A DNA stretch of 64,000 nucleotides from Alphaproteobacteria bacterium MarineAlpha11_Bin1. GTDB taxonomy: Bacteria; Pseudomonadota; Alphaproteobacteria; MPNO01; UBA830. The DNA lies in assembly GCA_002937455.1 (NCBI GenBank), contig PTJZ01000006.1, positions 62,001 to 126,000 of the forward strand, given 5' to 3'. How positions within the stretch are numbered: the stretch's first letter is position 1; each line of letters begins with the position of its first letter. Below the pieces are notes generated by a model. It worked only from the letters and a program-made list of their open reading frames with translations. It made no database searches and had not been told where the DNA came from. The translations under genes and the position numbers were made by a program. Positions 35,658 through 44,302 of this stretch are shown here, piece after piece.

Positions 35658-36893
35658 TCAGGAAATTTCTGTTGCTGCCTCCCGATGAATCGGCTTATCG
35701 TTTATTGGGTAATTCATCAGCGACGCAACGAAACCCATTATGATGGCAGCCCACCAAACGGCATTATAATTTCCAAACAGATCAAAAAAGTAGCCTGCGG
35801 CGTAGATACCTATAAAGCTACCAATCTGATGCGCCACGAAGGTGAACCCGAATAGCATGCCCATATAACGAAGCCCAAATACCCGCGCGACAATTGAACC
35901 CGTTAGCGGCACAGTACCTAGCCAAAGTAGTCCCATGGCCGCAGAGAAAACAATCACGTTAATGGAAGTTGGCGGGAGAATAATGAAAAACACCATGATT
36001 ACGGAACGTAGGCTATATAGCCAACAGAGAAGAAATTTCTGTCGGAACTTGCCGCCCGCAGCACCCCAAGCAAATGTACCGATAATATTGAATGCCCCAA
36101 TTAAGGACAGTGACATCGCCGCGAGGGTTATATCCACGTCAAGGTTTCGCAACATATTCGGAAAGTGAGTACCTATAAACATGGTTTGGAGCCCACACAC
36201 GAAATAGCCGCTCATCAGAAGAACATAACCCCTATGGCTAAATGCCTCTCGAATCGCCTCGTATGTACCTTGCGACGGGAGTGCAGTCGCCGTGATCTCG
36301 CCAACATTTTTTCGTACCATGACAAAGGCTAATGGTACGATCAGTAAGGTCATTATCGACATCATATACAAGGACATCACCCAACCCTGACTATCGATAA
36401 AGAACTGCCCCAGCGGGATCATTATGACCTGCCCGGAAGATCCACCTGCACTAGCGACCCCAAGATAGAAATCGCGCTTTTCCGGAGCAACGGCTCGACT
36501 GATCGCAGATAGAATAATTGGAAACATTGCGCCTGACATTGCGAAACCAGTAAAGACGCCAATAGATAGATGCGCCATTATTGGCGTGCTTGAAACAGTC
36601 ATTAGCAACAGGCCGGCGGTATAAATCAGCCCCGCTGCGGCAATTACCCGTCCGGTCCCATATTTATCGGCAATATTCCCTGCGATTGGTGTGCCTATAC
36701 CCCAGAAAAGAGACTGCAGTGCGATGGACAGCGAGAGAATTTCGATCTGCCCGCCGAATAGGTCATTAGAAGCGTCTGGCATCCAAAGACCGAACGTCAT
36801 CCGGGCACCGAGGGACAGAAAGACAATAGCCGTCCCGGCTAACAGTATGACAAAGGGTGTACGCCAGTTGGGCGAAGATACAGGTAGGCTCAT
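35658..36893 (-). CDS. MFS transporter (copy 1 of a tandem pair)
   Basis: 411 residues, 12 membrane segments. Motif A-like GNIADKYGTGRVIAAAG between helices 2 and 3, and repeated GARMTFGLWMPDAS in helix 1. Resembles MCT/oxalate-formate (monocarboxylate) MFS carriers, which move organic anions with protons. It is a paralogue of the next gene (37021-38235); shared features include the helix-1 FLSLGAR/FISFGAR, the TYEAIREAFSHRGY/TEAVNEAITHRGF loop, and GYFVCG. The start lacks a clear ribosome site. Likely brings in the substrate of the neighbouring UbiD enzymes; inference. Confidence 0.88.
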   Translation of the reverse strand: MSLPVSSPNWRTPFVILLAGTAIVFLSLGARMTFGLWMPDASNDLFGGQIEILSLSIALQSLFWGIGTPIAGNIADKYGTGRVIAAAGLIYTAGLLLMTVSSTPIMAHLSIGVFTGFAMSGAMFPIILSAISRAVAPEKRDFYLGVASAGGSSGQVIMIPLGQFFIDSQGWVMSLYMMSIMTLLIVPLAFVMVRKNVGEITATALPSQGTYEAIREAFSHRGYVLLMSGYFVCGLQTMFIGTHFPNMLRNLDVDITLAAMSLSLIGAFNIIGTFAWGAAGGKFRQKFLLCWLYSLRSVIMVFFIILPPTSINVIVFSAAMGLLWLGTVPLTGSIVARVFGLRYMGMLFGFTFVAHQIGSFIGIYAAGYFFDLFGNYNAVWWAAIIMGFVASLMNYPINDKPIHREAATEIS

Positions 36894-37020
36894 CGTACGT
36901 TTATGCCTGTTTGAAGGGGAGCGGTCTAATCCATTCTACAGGAGTTAAGTAAGATACCTTTTCTCCAGCATCATCGAAGAAGTATAGCCGAGGCAAGAAA
37001 TTAACGCTGGGAAAGCTGTC

Positions 37021-38235
37021 TTAAGCATTTGCTGGTTGCACCCGCTCGACTGGTTTATCGTCTATCGGCAAGTGCAGAGCTGCGGCGATGACACCGAGAA
37101 TAACACCAATCCACCAAATCGTATCGTAGGAACCTGTGTTCTCGAAAAAAACGCCTCCGAGCCATGCTCCAACGAAACTACCGAGTTGGTGACTAAAGAA
37201 CACAATCCCTGTCAATGTTGCCATGTACTTTAGGCCGAATATGCGAGCTACTAAGCCGGAGGTTAGAGGTACTGTAGCTAGCCAAAGCAACCCAATGGCC
37301 GCCGAAAATAAGTAAGTGCTTAAGGGTGTGACCGGTACGAGGATAAAGATTGTTAACACCAGCGAACGCAGCAAGTAAATAGAGGTAAGCAGATACTTCA
37401 TCCGCAATTTTCCGCCCATCGCACCCCAGAACAGCGTACCGAGGATGTTGAACAATCCGATCAATGATAGTGCAGTCGCGCCTACCCAAGGGTCCTGACC
37501 GGCTTCGCTAAGAAAATTCGGCAAGTGCGTACCGAGAAACATTACTTGGTAACCACAGACGAAATATCCTGCGGTAAGAAGTAGAAAGCCTCGATGGGTA
37601 ATCGCTTCGTTTACTGCTTCGGTTAGTTTCTGTGTCGGTGCGGTGCCGAGATTGGCGGAGCCGCGTGTTTCATCCTTCATAGCCGCGGCTAGTGGGACGA
37701 TTAAGGCGACTAGACAGCCGAAGATGATGGCAGTGACGGCCCAACCGTATCCACTGATGAAAAACTGTCCCATCGGCACTAGTGCAAGTTGGCCGGAGGA
37801 TCCAGCGGCACTCCCAATACCAAGAAACAAACTGCGACGCTTCTCGTCGACCCGCTTGGTGATTGCAGCGAGGATGATTGGAAAGCCCGTTGCGCTGAGT
37901 CCGAGGCCCAACATCAGCCCAGCCGTCATATTCATATGAATAGGGGTTTGAACTAGCGACATCAGTATGAGGCCACAGGCATATAGTGCCCCGCCTAACG
38001 CGATCATCCTGCCTGTTCCGAAGCGCTCGGCCAAAGATGCGGTAATTGGTGTGGTAAAACCCCAGATGACTGCCTGTAGCCCGATCGCGAACGAAAAATC
38101 ACTCACGCTCACTCCGGCTGATCCCGTCATTGGATCGAGTAGAATCCCGAATATGTTCCGAGCGCCGAAGCTTATGAATAGAATGATCGTACCGCAGGTA
38201 AGAACAATCATTGGTGTACGCCACGTATCTTGCAT
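37021..38235 (-). CDS. MFS transporter (copy 2 of a tandem pair)
   Basis: 404 residues, 12 membrane segments, the same monocarboxylate-like MFS subfamily as the downstream copy. Motif A is ASLAERFGTGRMIALGG. The helix-4/5 region LFLGIGSAAGSSGQLALVPMGQF closely parallels LGVASAGGSSGQVIMIPLGQF of copy 1. AAGGAA precedes the ATG. It lies 102 bases after a ubiD-like gene in the same direction, so it may be part of that operon. Two copies could transport related acids. Confidence 0.88.
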   Translation of the reverse strand: MQDTWRTPMIVLTCGTIILFISFGARNIFGILLDPMTGSAGVSVSDFSFAIGLQAVIWGFTTPITASLAERFGTGRMIALGGALYACGLILMSLVQTPIHMNMTAGLMLGLGLSATGFPIILAAITKRVDEKRRSLFLGIGSAAGSSGQLALVPMGQFFISGYGWAVTAIIFGCLVALIVPLAAAMKDETRGSANLGTAPTQKLTEAVNEAITHRGFLLLTAGYFVCGYQVMFLGTHLPNFLSEAGQDPWVGATALSLIGLFNILGTLFWGAMGGKLRMKYLLTSIYLLRSLVLTIFILVPVTPLSTYLFSAAIGLLWLATVPLTSGLVARIFGLKYMATLTGIVFFSHQLGSFVGAWLGGVFFENTGSYDTIWWIGVILGVIAAALHLPIDDKPVERVQPANA

Positions 38236-38337
38236 GACCAGTAATTCCTTTTAAACTTTGGAGGACAGTATCTGATATAGATTCTGGCCGCTATCCGGAC
38301 GGCTTTCGCTGGAAATGGAATTGATTAAAAGTGGGGC

Positions 38338-39816
38338 TCAATCCAAAAGGTAACCAAACTTCTCCCGCGCGTCATCCAACACGTCTGACGATGGGGCATT
38401 CACGGTCGGGAACTCATCTTTCCAGTGGAAGGGCTTACACGCATCGATGATTGCGCGGCTATTGGTAATGTCGCCGCATGCTTTTTGTTCGGGTGTTAGC
38501 CGTGGGTCAGCAGGCGATGTCCAAGCTCCTTTTACGATGTCGATCGTTGTCGCTGGATCGCAGCGGGTACACATTGCCCAGATAAGCTGTTCAAGATTAG
38601 TTACGTCTATATCCTCATCCACAACGACGACAAAACGGTTAGCGTAGTTGGAAGCCTGGCACTGGGCGGCTATGTGGCCAGCCTGTTTCGAATGTCCGGG
38701 GTAACGTTGCTTGATAGACACCCCATGGAATAGACGTGAGGCGCCGATTTCATGGCACCATACACCGGTGACATCCGGTACGCCCGCCTCTGCCAGGTTT
38801 TGTTTCAGCATGGCCGACCGCAACACCGCTCGGTATCGCGCCATCTCGTCTGATCCTTGGCCCATCGGGGGAACACCTAAAATGATCGGATCATTGCGGT
38901 GATAGACCGTCTCGACTTCCAGTACTGGTTCCGGGTGTTCGCCGCTGGCATAGTAGCCCGTCCACTCCCCAAAGGGACCTTCGTTTTTGACTTTGCCCTC
39001 GTGCAAGTAGCCTTCAAGGACAATTTCTGCATTAGCTGGAAAAGGCAAGCCGGTAATATTACCAGACACACACTCTACCGCCTTGCCGCGAATACCTCCG
39101 ACTATATCCAGCTCAAAAGTTCCATAGGGCGCTTCCGCTCCGCCATTGAAGAACGCAACCGGCTCGCCGCCAATGACCATTATCACTGGGCAAGGTTCAC
39201 CTTTGGCCCAGTATTTATTTCGATGTACATAGCCATGCTTGCCGGTCACCATAAAACAGCCGACCGACTTCTTGTCATGCACCATGGCCCGGTAAGCACC
39301 GCAGTTCATCCACCCATCCTCTGGATCCCGGGTGACAGTATAGGTGCCTGTACCTATATAACGTCCACCATCTTCCGGGTGCCACATCGGCGCCGGGAAT
39401 TTCATTAGATCTATATCGTCGCCGGTAATGATGTTTTCGAATACCGGACCATCGTCCACCAATATATGCGGTATAGATTTTCGCTCCTTTACGAAGGCGT
39501 CGAAACAGCCGTCAGAAAGCTCTTGTTTGTTGAGGTTATCAGGGAATCCCAAAGTCATATTGCGACGTACTCCGCCGAAGACGTTAATTAGAACGCGGAA
39601 CCCGTCTGGACATCCGGGTATTTTGTCGAACAAAACTGCGGGACCGTTGTCTTGCCGGATTACAACCTCCGAGGCGAGCCCGATATCTTTCTCCCAGCTG
39701 GCGCCATCGACACGCTTAAGTTCGCCGAGCCGATCTGCCTGTTCTATCCAGTCACGTAGGTCATCATATGTGAATTTCTGAGCTGTATTGGCTCGTGTTT
39801 TGTCGCTGTTATTCAT
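38338..39816 (-). CDS. UbiD-family prenylated-FMN decarboxylase (copy 1)
   Basis: 492 residues from ATG 39816 (AAAGAAG upstream); an ATG at 39864 would add 16 poorly conserved residues. Catalytic residues by analogy with Fdc1 are R176 (NCGAYR), E279 and E284 (NEGPFGEW), all present at canonical spacing, so it is probably an active reversible non-oxidative decarboxylase. Such enzymes need prFMN from UbiX, which is not in this window. FTYDDLRDWIEQADRLGEL is the typical N-terminus. Substrate unknown: aromatic or alpha,beta-unsaturated acid. It lies 10 bases after the zinc-ribbon gene. Confidence 0.92.
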   Translation of the reverse strand: MNNSDKTRANTAQKFTYDDLRDWIEQADRLGELKRVDGASWEKDIGLASEVVIRQDNGPAVLFDKIPGCPDGFRVLINVFGGVRRNMTLGFPDNLNKQELSDGCFDAFVKERKSIPHILVDDGPVFENIITGDDIDLMKFPAPMWHPEDGGRYIGTGTYTVTRDPEDGWMNCGAYRAMVHDKKSVGCFMVTGKHGYVHRNKYWAKGEPCPVIMVIGGEPVAFFNGGAEAPYGTFELDIVGGIRGKAVECVSGNITGLPFPANAEIVLEGYLHEGKVKNEGPFGEWTGYYASGEHPEPVLEVETVYHRNDPIILGVPPMGQGSDEMARYRAVLRSAMLKQNLAEAGVPDVTGVWCHEIGASRLFHGVSIKQRYPGHSKQAGHIAAQCQASNYANRFVVVVDEDIDVTNLEQLIWAMCTRCDPATTIDIVKGAWTSPADPRLTPEQKACGDITNSRAIIDACKPFHWKDEFPTVNAPSSDVLDDAREKFGYLLD

Positions 39817-39826
39817 AATTACTTCT

Positions 39827-40003
39827 TTAGATTTCGAGGATTTCCTTGGCCTTAGATGACGCAAACGGATGGCCGCACCCGGGGCAGATCAGGTCCACGT
39901 CTTTCATCTTTAACAAGTCTGGCGCTATGTGAAACCAGTGTTCGCATTTCGGACATTGTGCCCAATTCGAATTACCGAATTTTTCGTAGGGTGAATCGGT
40001 CAT
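39827..40003 (-). CDS. Small zinc-ribbon protein between two ubiD genes
   Basis: 58 residues from ATG 40003; a start at 40024 overlapping the upstream gene is less likely. Two C-x2-C knuckles, C17/C20 (AQCPKCEHWFH) and C40/C43 (LICPGCGHPF), form a rubredoxin-like zinc ribbon. Some UbiD systems (for example vanillate decarboxylase VdcBCD) carry a small cysteine-rich third subunit, so a structural or substrate-specifying subunit is plausible. Sequence differs from VdcD as I recall it. Located eight bases after one ubiD and ten before the other. Confidence 0.75.
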   Translation of the reverse strand: MTDSPYEKFGNSNWAQCPKCEHWFHIAPDLLKMKDVDLICPGCGHPFASSKAKEILEI

Positions 40004-40011
40004 TGAGGATC

Positions 40012-41424
40012 TCAGTTGGGCCAATCAGACATGTCAATGCCTTTTAGTACGGACCTCGCCGCGGCGAGCGCCTCGTCCGACACCCTGTTGCGTGGCGCTA
40101 CCGGTTTAGGGTACCCGGGTCGAGTGGCGGCCGGTAGAGTAGCGTCGATCGCGGCCTTTGTAATCGTATTAACCGAGGACGGTGCAGAGGGATCAAGCGG
40201 AGCCAGCGTAAGGCCGTTGATTTTCATCACATCTCGATGCCACTGTACGCGGGTCGCAAGTGCCCACATTATCTGACGATCATCAAAAATCTCAATATCT
40301 TCATCGAAAGCAAATACTGCTTTCAGGCGCCTAAAGGCAATTGCAGCCATCATAGCATCTCGCACCTCTCCAGGGCGCGGATTCTCAAACTGCAAATAGG
40401 CATGGAACCGGCGGCCCGATACCGGAACGTGGACGTTGATCAGTGACGGTGATACTTGTCGAGCAAGCGAATATACATATCCCTCCATACCCATATTGTC
40501 AGGAACAAGATGATCGGGTAATCCCGATCCGCAATCGTGGTAAATAGCGTCCTTTCGTCGTGTTATGCACGTTACTTCGATCACTGGATTAGGAATTTGC
40601 GGACCCTGATAACCAGAAAACTCTGCGAAGGGACCCTCCGCCTCTATTCGGTTCGGCGGTAGATTGCCCTCCACAACTATCTCTGCATCTGCTGGCACCA
40701 TGATTTTTTCGCCATGAGTTACTGATGGTACTAAGCGCAAAGGCTTGCCCACAGCGCCTCCGGCAACCCCCCAGTGGCTTTCTGGATAGCGTAATTTCGA
40801 CTGTGCCCCCATCTCAATCGCCGGATGATGGCCAATCCAGATGGCTACCGGGCAAGCCTCGCCCTTTTCCCAAAACTTCCGCAGATTGATCATGTTGTGC
40901 GAGGTTTCTAGCATATAGCAGCCCATTAATCTTTTGCCACGCACCCATAGCCGCTGAATACCCATATTATCGATCCCACTGTCTGGATCAAAGGTCACAA
41001 CATGGCCGCATGTGATGTAATGCCCCGAATCTCCCTCATGTTGGCGAAGGGCTGGTAATGCTTGAAGATTGGCCGTATCGCCCTCGTCAACAACTTCACG
41101 TACTGGAGCAGAGCCGGGATTAACTGTAACCGGATCGATGGCTCGCGAGGTAAGTTCCGCCATCGCCTTAGCCGAGTTTCGGTGATCCTCAATTCCGAGC
41201 GACTTTGCTGACAGTTTGCGACTAGCGAAGAGGTTGGTGAGCACGGGGATTTCAGAAATGGTGCCGTCCGGTAATTTCGGTTGTCGTACGAAGATTGCCG
41301 GATTGGTATTTTTCGCCGCCATTACATGCTGTAGTGCCGTGATTTCTTGTTGAACTGCGATGGGCTGGTCGGGCCGAAATATCGCATTATCAATTTCGTT
41401 TAGGTAAGTGCGAAGGTCAGTCAT
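40012..41424 (-). CDS. UbiD-family prenylated-FMN decarboxylase (copy 2)
   Basis: 470 residues. R158 (NMGIQR), E263 and E268 (AEGPFAEF) correspond to the catalytic Arg-Glu-Glu triad, so activity is likely. It is clearly divergent from copy 1: shared blocks include CPV-I-GxxP and EIVxEG, but the C-terminal third differs. The N-terminal 130 residues (RTYLNEIDNAI onward) resemble 4-hydroxybenzoate-type UbiD. It starts eight bases inside the preceding PhyH gene, indicating translational coupling. The pair may form a heteromer or act on two related acids. Confidence 0.9.
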   Translation of the reverse strand: MTDLRTYLNEIDNAIFRPDQPIAVQQEITALQHVMAAKNTNPAIFVRQPKLPDGTISEIPVLTNLFASRKLSAKSLGIEDHRNSAKAMAELTSRAIDPVTVNPGSAPVREVVDEGDTANLQALPALRQHEGDSGHYITCGHVVTFDPDSGIDNMGIQRLWVRGKRLMGCYMLETSHNMINLRKFWEKGEACPVAIWIGHHPAIEMGAQSKLRYPESHWGVAGGAVGKPLRLVPSVTHGEKIMVPADAEIVVEGNLPPNRIEAEGPFAEFSGYQGPQIPNPVIEVTCITRRKDAIYHDCGSGLPDHLVPDNMGMEGYVYSLARQVSPSLINVHVPVSGRRFHAYLQFENPRPGEVRDAMMAAIAFRRLKAVFAFDEDIEIFDDRQIMWALATRVQWHRDVMKINGLTLAPLDPSAPSSVNTITKAAIDATLPAATRPGYPKPVAPRNRVSDEALAAARSVLKGIDMSDWPN

Positions 41425-42259
41425 TGGACAGTGTCAATCGTTCCATTTCGGCCACGTTTTCAGGATCAACATAGTAATTCCAGAAATCGTTGTAGTACTC
41501 GAGGTTAGCCGGGTCGAGATCATGTTCGGGCATTGGATCGCGTTTCCAATACCCATAATGGTCCTTACCCCGGACTAGAATAGCAGTATTAAGTTGGTTG
41601 GTAGGCTTTACGTGTGTTGGGCAAAATACGAATAAGATCCCTACGCGGCGTCGGTCGCTAGAATTGGGCTCAGATGAATGTGCAAGGCGAAAGTGGTGCA
41701 GGGTACACTCGCCAGGCTCCAATTCTACATCGATAGCCCCGGACTCATCAAACTGATCAGACGAAATTTTTTGTCCACGTGACAGCATGTTCTTAGGATC
41801 ATATGTCTCTTGATGGTTCATCTCTGGATCATTATGGCTACCTGGCAAATATTTCAGGCAACCGTTATCAGCATGACTATCGGTAATCGCAATCCAAGCG
41901 CTCCACACTTCCATAGGATCATACCCAAAATAAGCCGAATCCTGATGCCAGGTTACAAAACGCGGATCGTATGCATCCTTGGGCCAGATCGCACAGGTAG
42001 TCAGCATTATGTTAGGTCCCAATAAATCTTCAATAGCGTCAAGAAGTGTGGGGGTTGTGCCAAGTGCGAACAGCCACTTAAACAGGATATGCGGTTTAAC
42101 AGAGAGTAATTCCGGTACATCATTTCCCTGCCGTGCCTCCAGAGATTCATATGTCGCTCTGACATCGGCGGTATCGCGGGGAGACATAATACGGATGGGG
42201 AAAACGCACCCATCTTTTCGCGCACGCTTCAATTGTTCGTCTGTTAGTAACTTCGCCAT
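41417..42259 (-). CDS. Phytanoyl-CoA dioxygenase family (PhyH) protein
   Basis: 280 residues of the Fe(II)/2-oxoglutarate oxygenase double-stranded beta-helix. Metal ligands are H105 and D107 (VTWHQDSAYFG) and the distal H194 (RLAHSSEPNSS), with an arginine cluster at 203-205 for 2-oxoglutarate. It hydroxylates an unactivated carbon of an unknown small molecule. GGGAGAG precedes the ATG. First gene of the apparent operon PhyH-UbiD-Zn ribbon-UbiD-MFS-MFS, overlapping the next by eight bases. Confidence 0.88.
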   Translation of the reverse strand: MAKLLTDEQLKRARKDGCVFPIRIMSPRDTADVRATYESLEARQGNDVPELLSVKPHILFKWLFALGTTPTLLDAIEDLLGPNIMLTTCAIWPKDAYDPRFVTWHQDSAYFGYDPMEVWSAWIAITDSHADNGCLKYLPGSHNDPEMNHQETYDPKNMLSRGQKISSDQFDESGAIDVELEPGECTLHHFRLAHSSEPNSSDRRRVGILFVFCPTHVKPTNQLNTAILVRGKDHYGYWKRDPMPEHDLDPANLEYYNDFWNYYVDPENVAEMERLTLSND

Positions 42260-42633
42260 ATTAGTGCTCTCCCAGAAACTTAAAAAAAGAATGAACGGGT
42301 GAAGAAGCGGTGTCCAGAGGCGATGAATAGTGCCGTGTAAAACCCGAATTTCTGTTCGAAATTAGATAACGGGCGATACTTAAACCTATCGTTTGGGTAT
42401 TACGTTAGTAAGCCGATAAGATAAATTTTCGATATACCTCCCATACGACTTGTTAACATCCGTTGTCCTCTATAAGATTTTTTAAGATTGTTTTTCTGTA
42501 GTTTGCATTAAACGGTTTTCGCTACACTTTTATTTTCCCAGAGAACAATCGGGATTAGTTCGGTCGCGTCAGAAGTGCGTGGTTTTGAGGTACACGGGAG
42601 GGTGTACTGTAAAATTAATCAGGGAGAAGAATA
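42260..42633. other. Divergent promoter region, PhyH operon and TRAP operon
   Basis: 374 bases between the PhyH start and the TRAP binding-protein start. AT-rich in the middle (42410-42530). It must hold two promoters. I see no strong consensus -35/-10 pair or clear operator, and no coding frame. Confidence 0.5.
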
Positions 42634-43698
42634 ATGATAAACTTTAGAACAATTTGTAGGGCCGCGACAGTGACGGCAATGCTGGGAGTTTTTGCAACAA
42701 CGCCGCTCCAAGCACAGAAATATAATTTCAAGCTCACGTCGTTTGTTCCTGCAAAGGGTGGGTTCTGGAACAATTATATGGGTCGTTTCATTAATGCTGT
42801 CGATTTGATGACTAACGGGCAAGTAAAAATCAAAGGCTACAGCGTTGGCGTGCTTGCGGGACCGTTCGACGGATGGGCAGCAGTTCAGAAGGGTACAGCG
42901 GATATCTGCTATTGCTATCCCGGTTTTGCTGTTAACGCTGATCCGGCAAATGGCATCTTCGCCGGAATGGTTGGCGGCATGCCGATGGAAGAATTTATGC
43001 ACTGGCTGATTTCGGGAGACGGCACTGATTTGCTAACGGAAATGAGGAGTAAAACTCAAAAGCTGGTTCCTATAGCTACTGGTTTTGGGTCAACAGAAAT
43101 TTTTCTTCATTCTCATAGGAAAATTCAAACCATTGCTGACCTTAAAGGTATGAAAATTCGGACTGCGGCCGCGTGGGCGGACATTCTCAAACGCGTGGGG
43201 GCATCGCCCACGGTGTTGCCGCCAGCCGATATTTACACTGCGCTGGAACGTCGTGTGATTGATGGCACGGAGTTTGTAACTCCCTCTACCAACATCAAAC
43301 TCGGATTTCACAAGATTGCGAAGTACATAATTCTGCCGGGTATCCATTCCCCTTCGCACATGAATGAAGCAGTATTCAGCGAGGCAACATGGAAGACCCT
43401 TCCGAAGCGGTTACAGGAGCAAATCCGGGCGGCGGGGCTTTACGCTGGGTTCCGCACTGCAATGCAGGTTGGGTTGGATGATATTGGCGCTATGGAAAAG
43501 ATGAGCAAGGGCAAAAATGAATGGGTTTACCTTACCCCCGAGGCTCAGGCGAAAATTCGGGACCTTGGCCGAGAATGGTCAGAAGAACAAGCAAATGCTC
43601 AATCGGCAAAGGGTAATGACTGGATGGCCCGTGTTTCCGAATCATACTGGGGCTTTTACGACCGCTGGAAGAAATATGGCACCTATCGCCATAATTGA
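42634..43698 (+). CDS. TRAP transporter solute-binding protein (DctP family)
   Basis: 354 residues. Signal peptide (cut near TPLQA-Q, residue 27). DctP fold: NNYMGRFINAVDLMTNGQVKI, the helix KGTADICYCYPGF, then LKGMKIRTAAAWADILKRVG and GASPTVLPPADIYTALERRVIDG. The conserved arginine in KIRT usually salt-bridges a ligand carboxylate, so an organic acid is the expected solute. GGGAGAAG precedes the ATG. First gene of a complete TRAP operon, followed by a strong hairpin before the membrane subunits. Confidence 0.92.
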   Translation: MINFRTICRAATVTAMLGVFATTPLQAQKYNFKLTSFVPAKGGFWNNYMGRFINAVDLMTNGQVKIKGYSVGVLAGPFDGWAAVQKGTADICYCYPGFAVNADPANGIFAGMVGGMPMEEFMHWLISGDGTDLLTEMRSKTQKLVPIATGFGSTEIFLHSHRKIQTIADLKGMKIRTAAAWADILKRVGASPTVLPPADIYTALERRVIDGTEFVTPSTNIKLGFHKIAKYIILPGIHSPSHMNEAVFSEATWKTLPKRLQEQIRAAGLYAGFRTAMQVGLDDIGAMEKMSKGKNEWVYLTPEAQAKIRDLGREWSEEQANAQSAKGNDWMARVSESYWGFYDRWKKYGTYRHN

Positions 43699-43711
43699 TG
43701 CCTAAATATGT

Positions 43712-43740
43712 CGAGGGCCGGGAGTGTTATCCGGCCCTCG
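43712..43740 (+). promoter_or_regulatory. Intercistronic stem-loop between dctP and dctQ
   Basis: A perfect 10-bp inverted repeat CGAGGGCCGG/CCGGCCCTCG with a nine-base loop (GAGTGTTAT), 13 bases after the binding-protein stop and ending 11 bases before the DctQ ATG. No U tract follows immediately (CCCTGTTATT), so it may partly terminate or stabilise the upstream mRNA, giving excess binding protein over membrane subunits. Confidence 0.8.
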
Positions 43741-43750
43741 CCCTGTTATT

Positions 43751-44302
43751 ATGCAGTTCTTTCTTAAAGTAATTGATCGGTTGTCTATGGCCTTGGCCGT
43801 GATCGCTGGTATCTTATTGTTAATACTGATAGGCGATATGATGTATGAAGTCGTGTCGCGAAGAGTTTTCTCCGCGCCCACACTCTGGGCATACGACATC
43901 GCCTACATGGCAAATGGCATAGGATTTCTGTTTGCAGCCGGTTACACGCTTCGCAACAATGCACACATCCGAATCGACTTTTTGTCGACCCGTCTTCCCC
44001 GCGATTGGCAAGACTGGATTAACGTTGTCGTTTATATCGGGCTATTCATTCCCGCGCTTATTTTTTTCATCATTGGCGCCTACGACGAATGGCTTGAAGC
44101 ATATCTAACAAACGAATTAGACCCTGCGAGCCCATGGAAACCGCTGTTGTGGCCTTTGTTTGCGGGATTACTTGTCGGATTTGCCGCGCTTTTGTTGCAA
44201 GCTGTGGCCGAGTGTATTCGCCATGTCCGCAGTGCGCTAGGTTTTATTAAATCGCCACTGGACAAGTCAGGTGACAGCCTAACGGAAAGTGATCATGGCT
44301 GA
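43751..44302 (+). CDS. TRAP transporter small membrane subunit (DctQ family)
   Basis: 183 residues, four membrane helices. The ATG at 43751 is chosen because the alternative GTG at 43724 lies inside the hairpin. Typical features: N-terminal helix ALAVIAGILLLILIGDMMYEVVSR, FLFAAGYTLRNNAHIRIDFL, and a C-terminal helix at about 135-155. It couples the binding protein to the DctM channel. Its stop overlaps the DctM start by eight bases. Confidence 0.92.
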   Translation: MQFFLKVIDRLSMALAVIAGILLLILIGDMMYEVVSRRVFSAPTLWAYDIAYMANGIGFLFAAGYTLRNNAHIRIDFLSTRLPRDWQDWINVVVYIGLFIPALIFFIIGAYDEWLEAYLTNELDPASPWKPLLWPLFAGLLVGFAALLLQAVAECIRHVRSALGFIKSPLDKSGDSLTESDHG

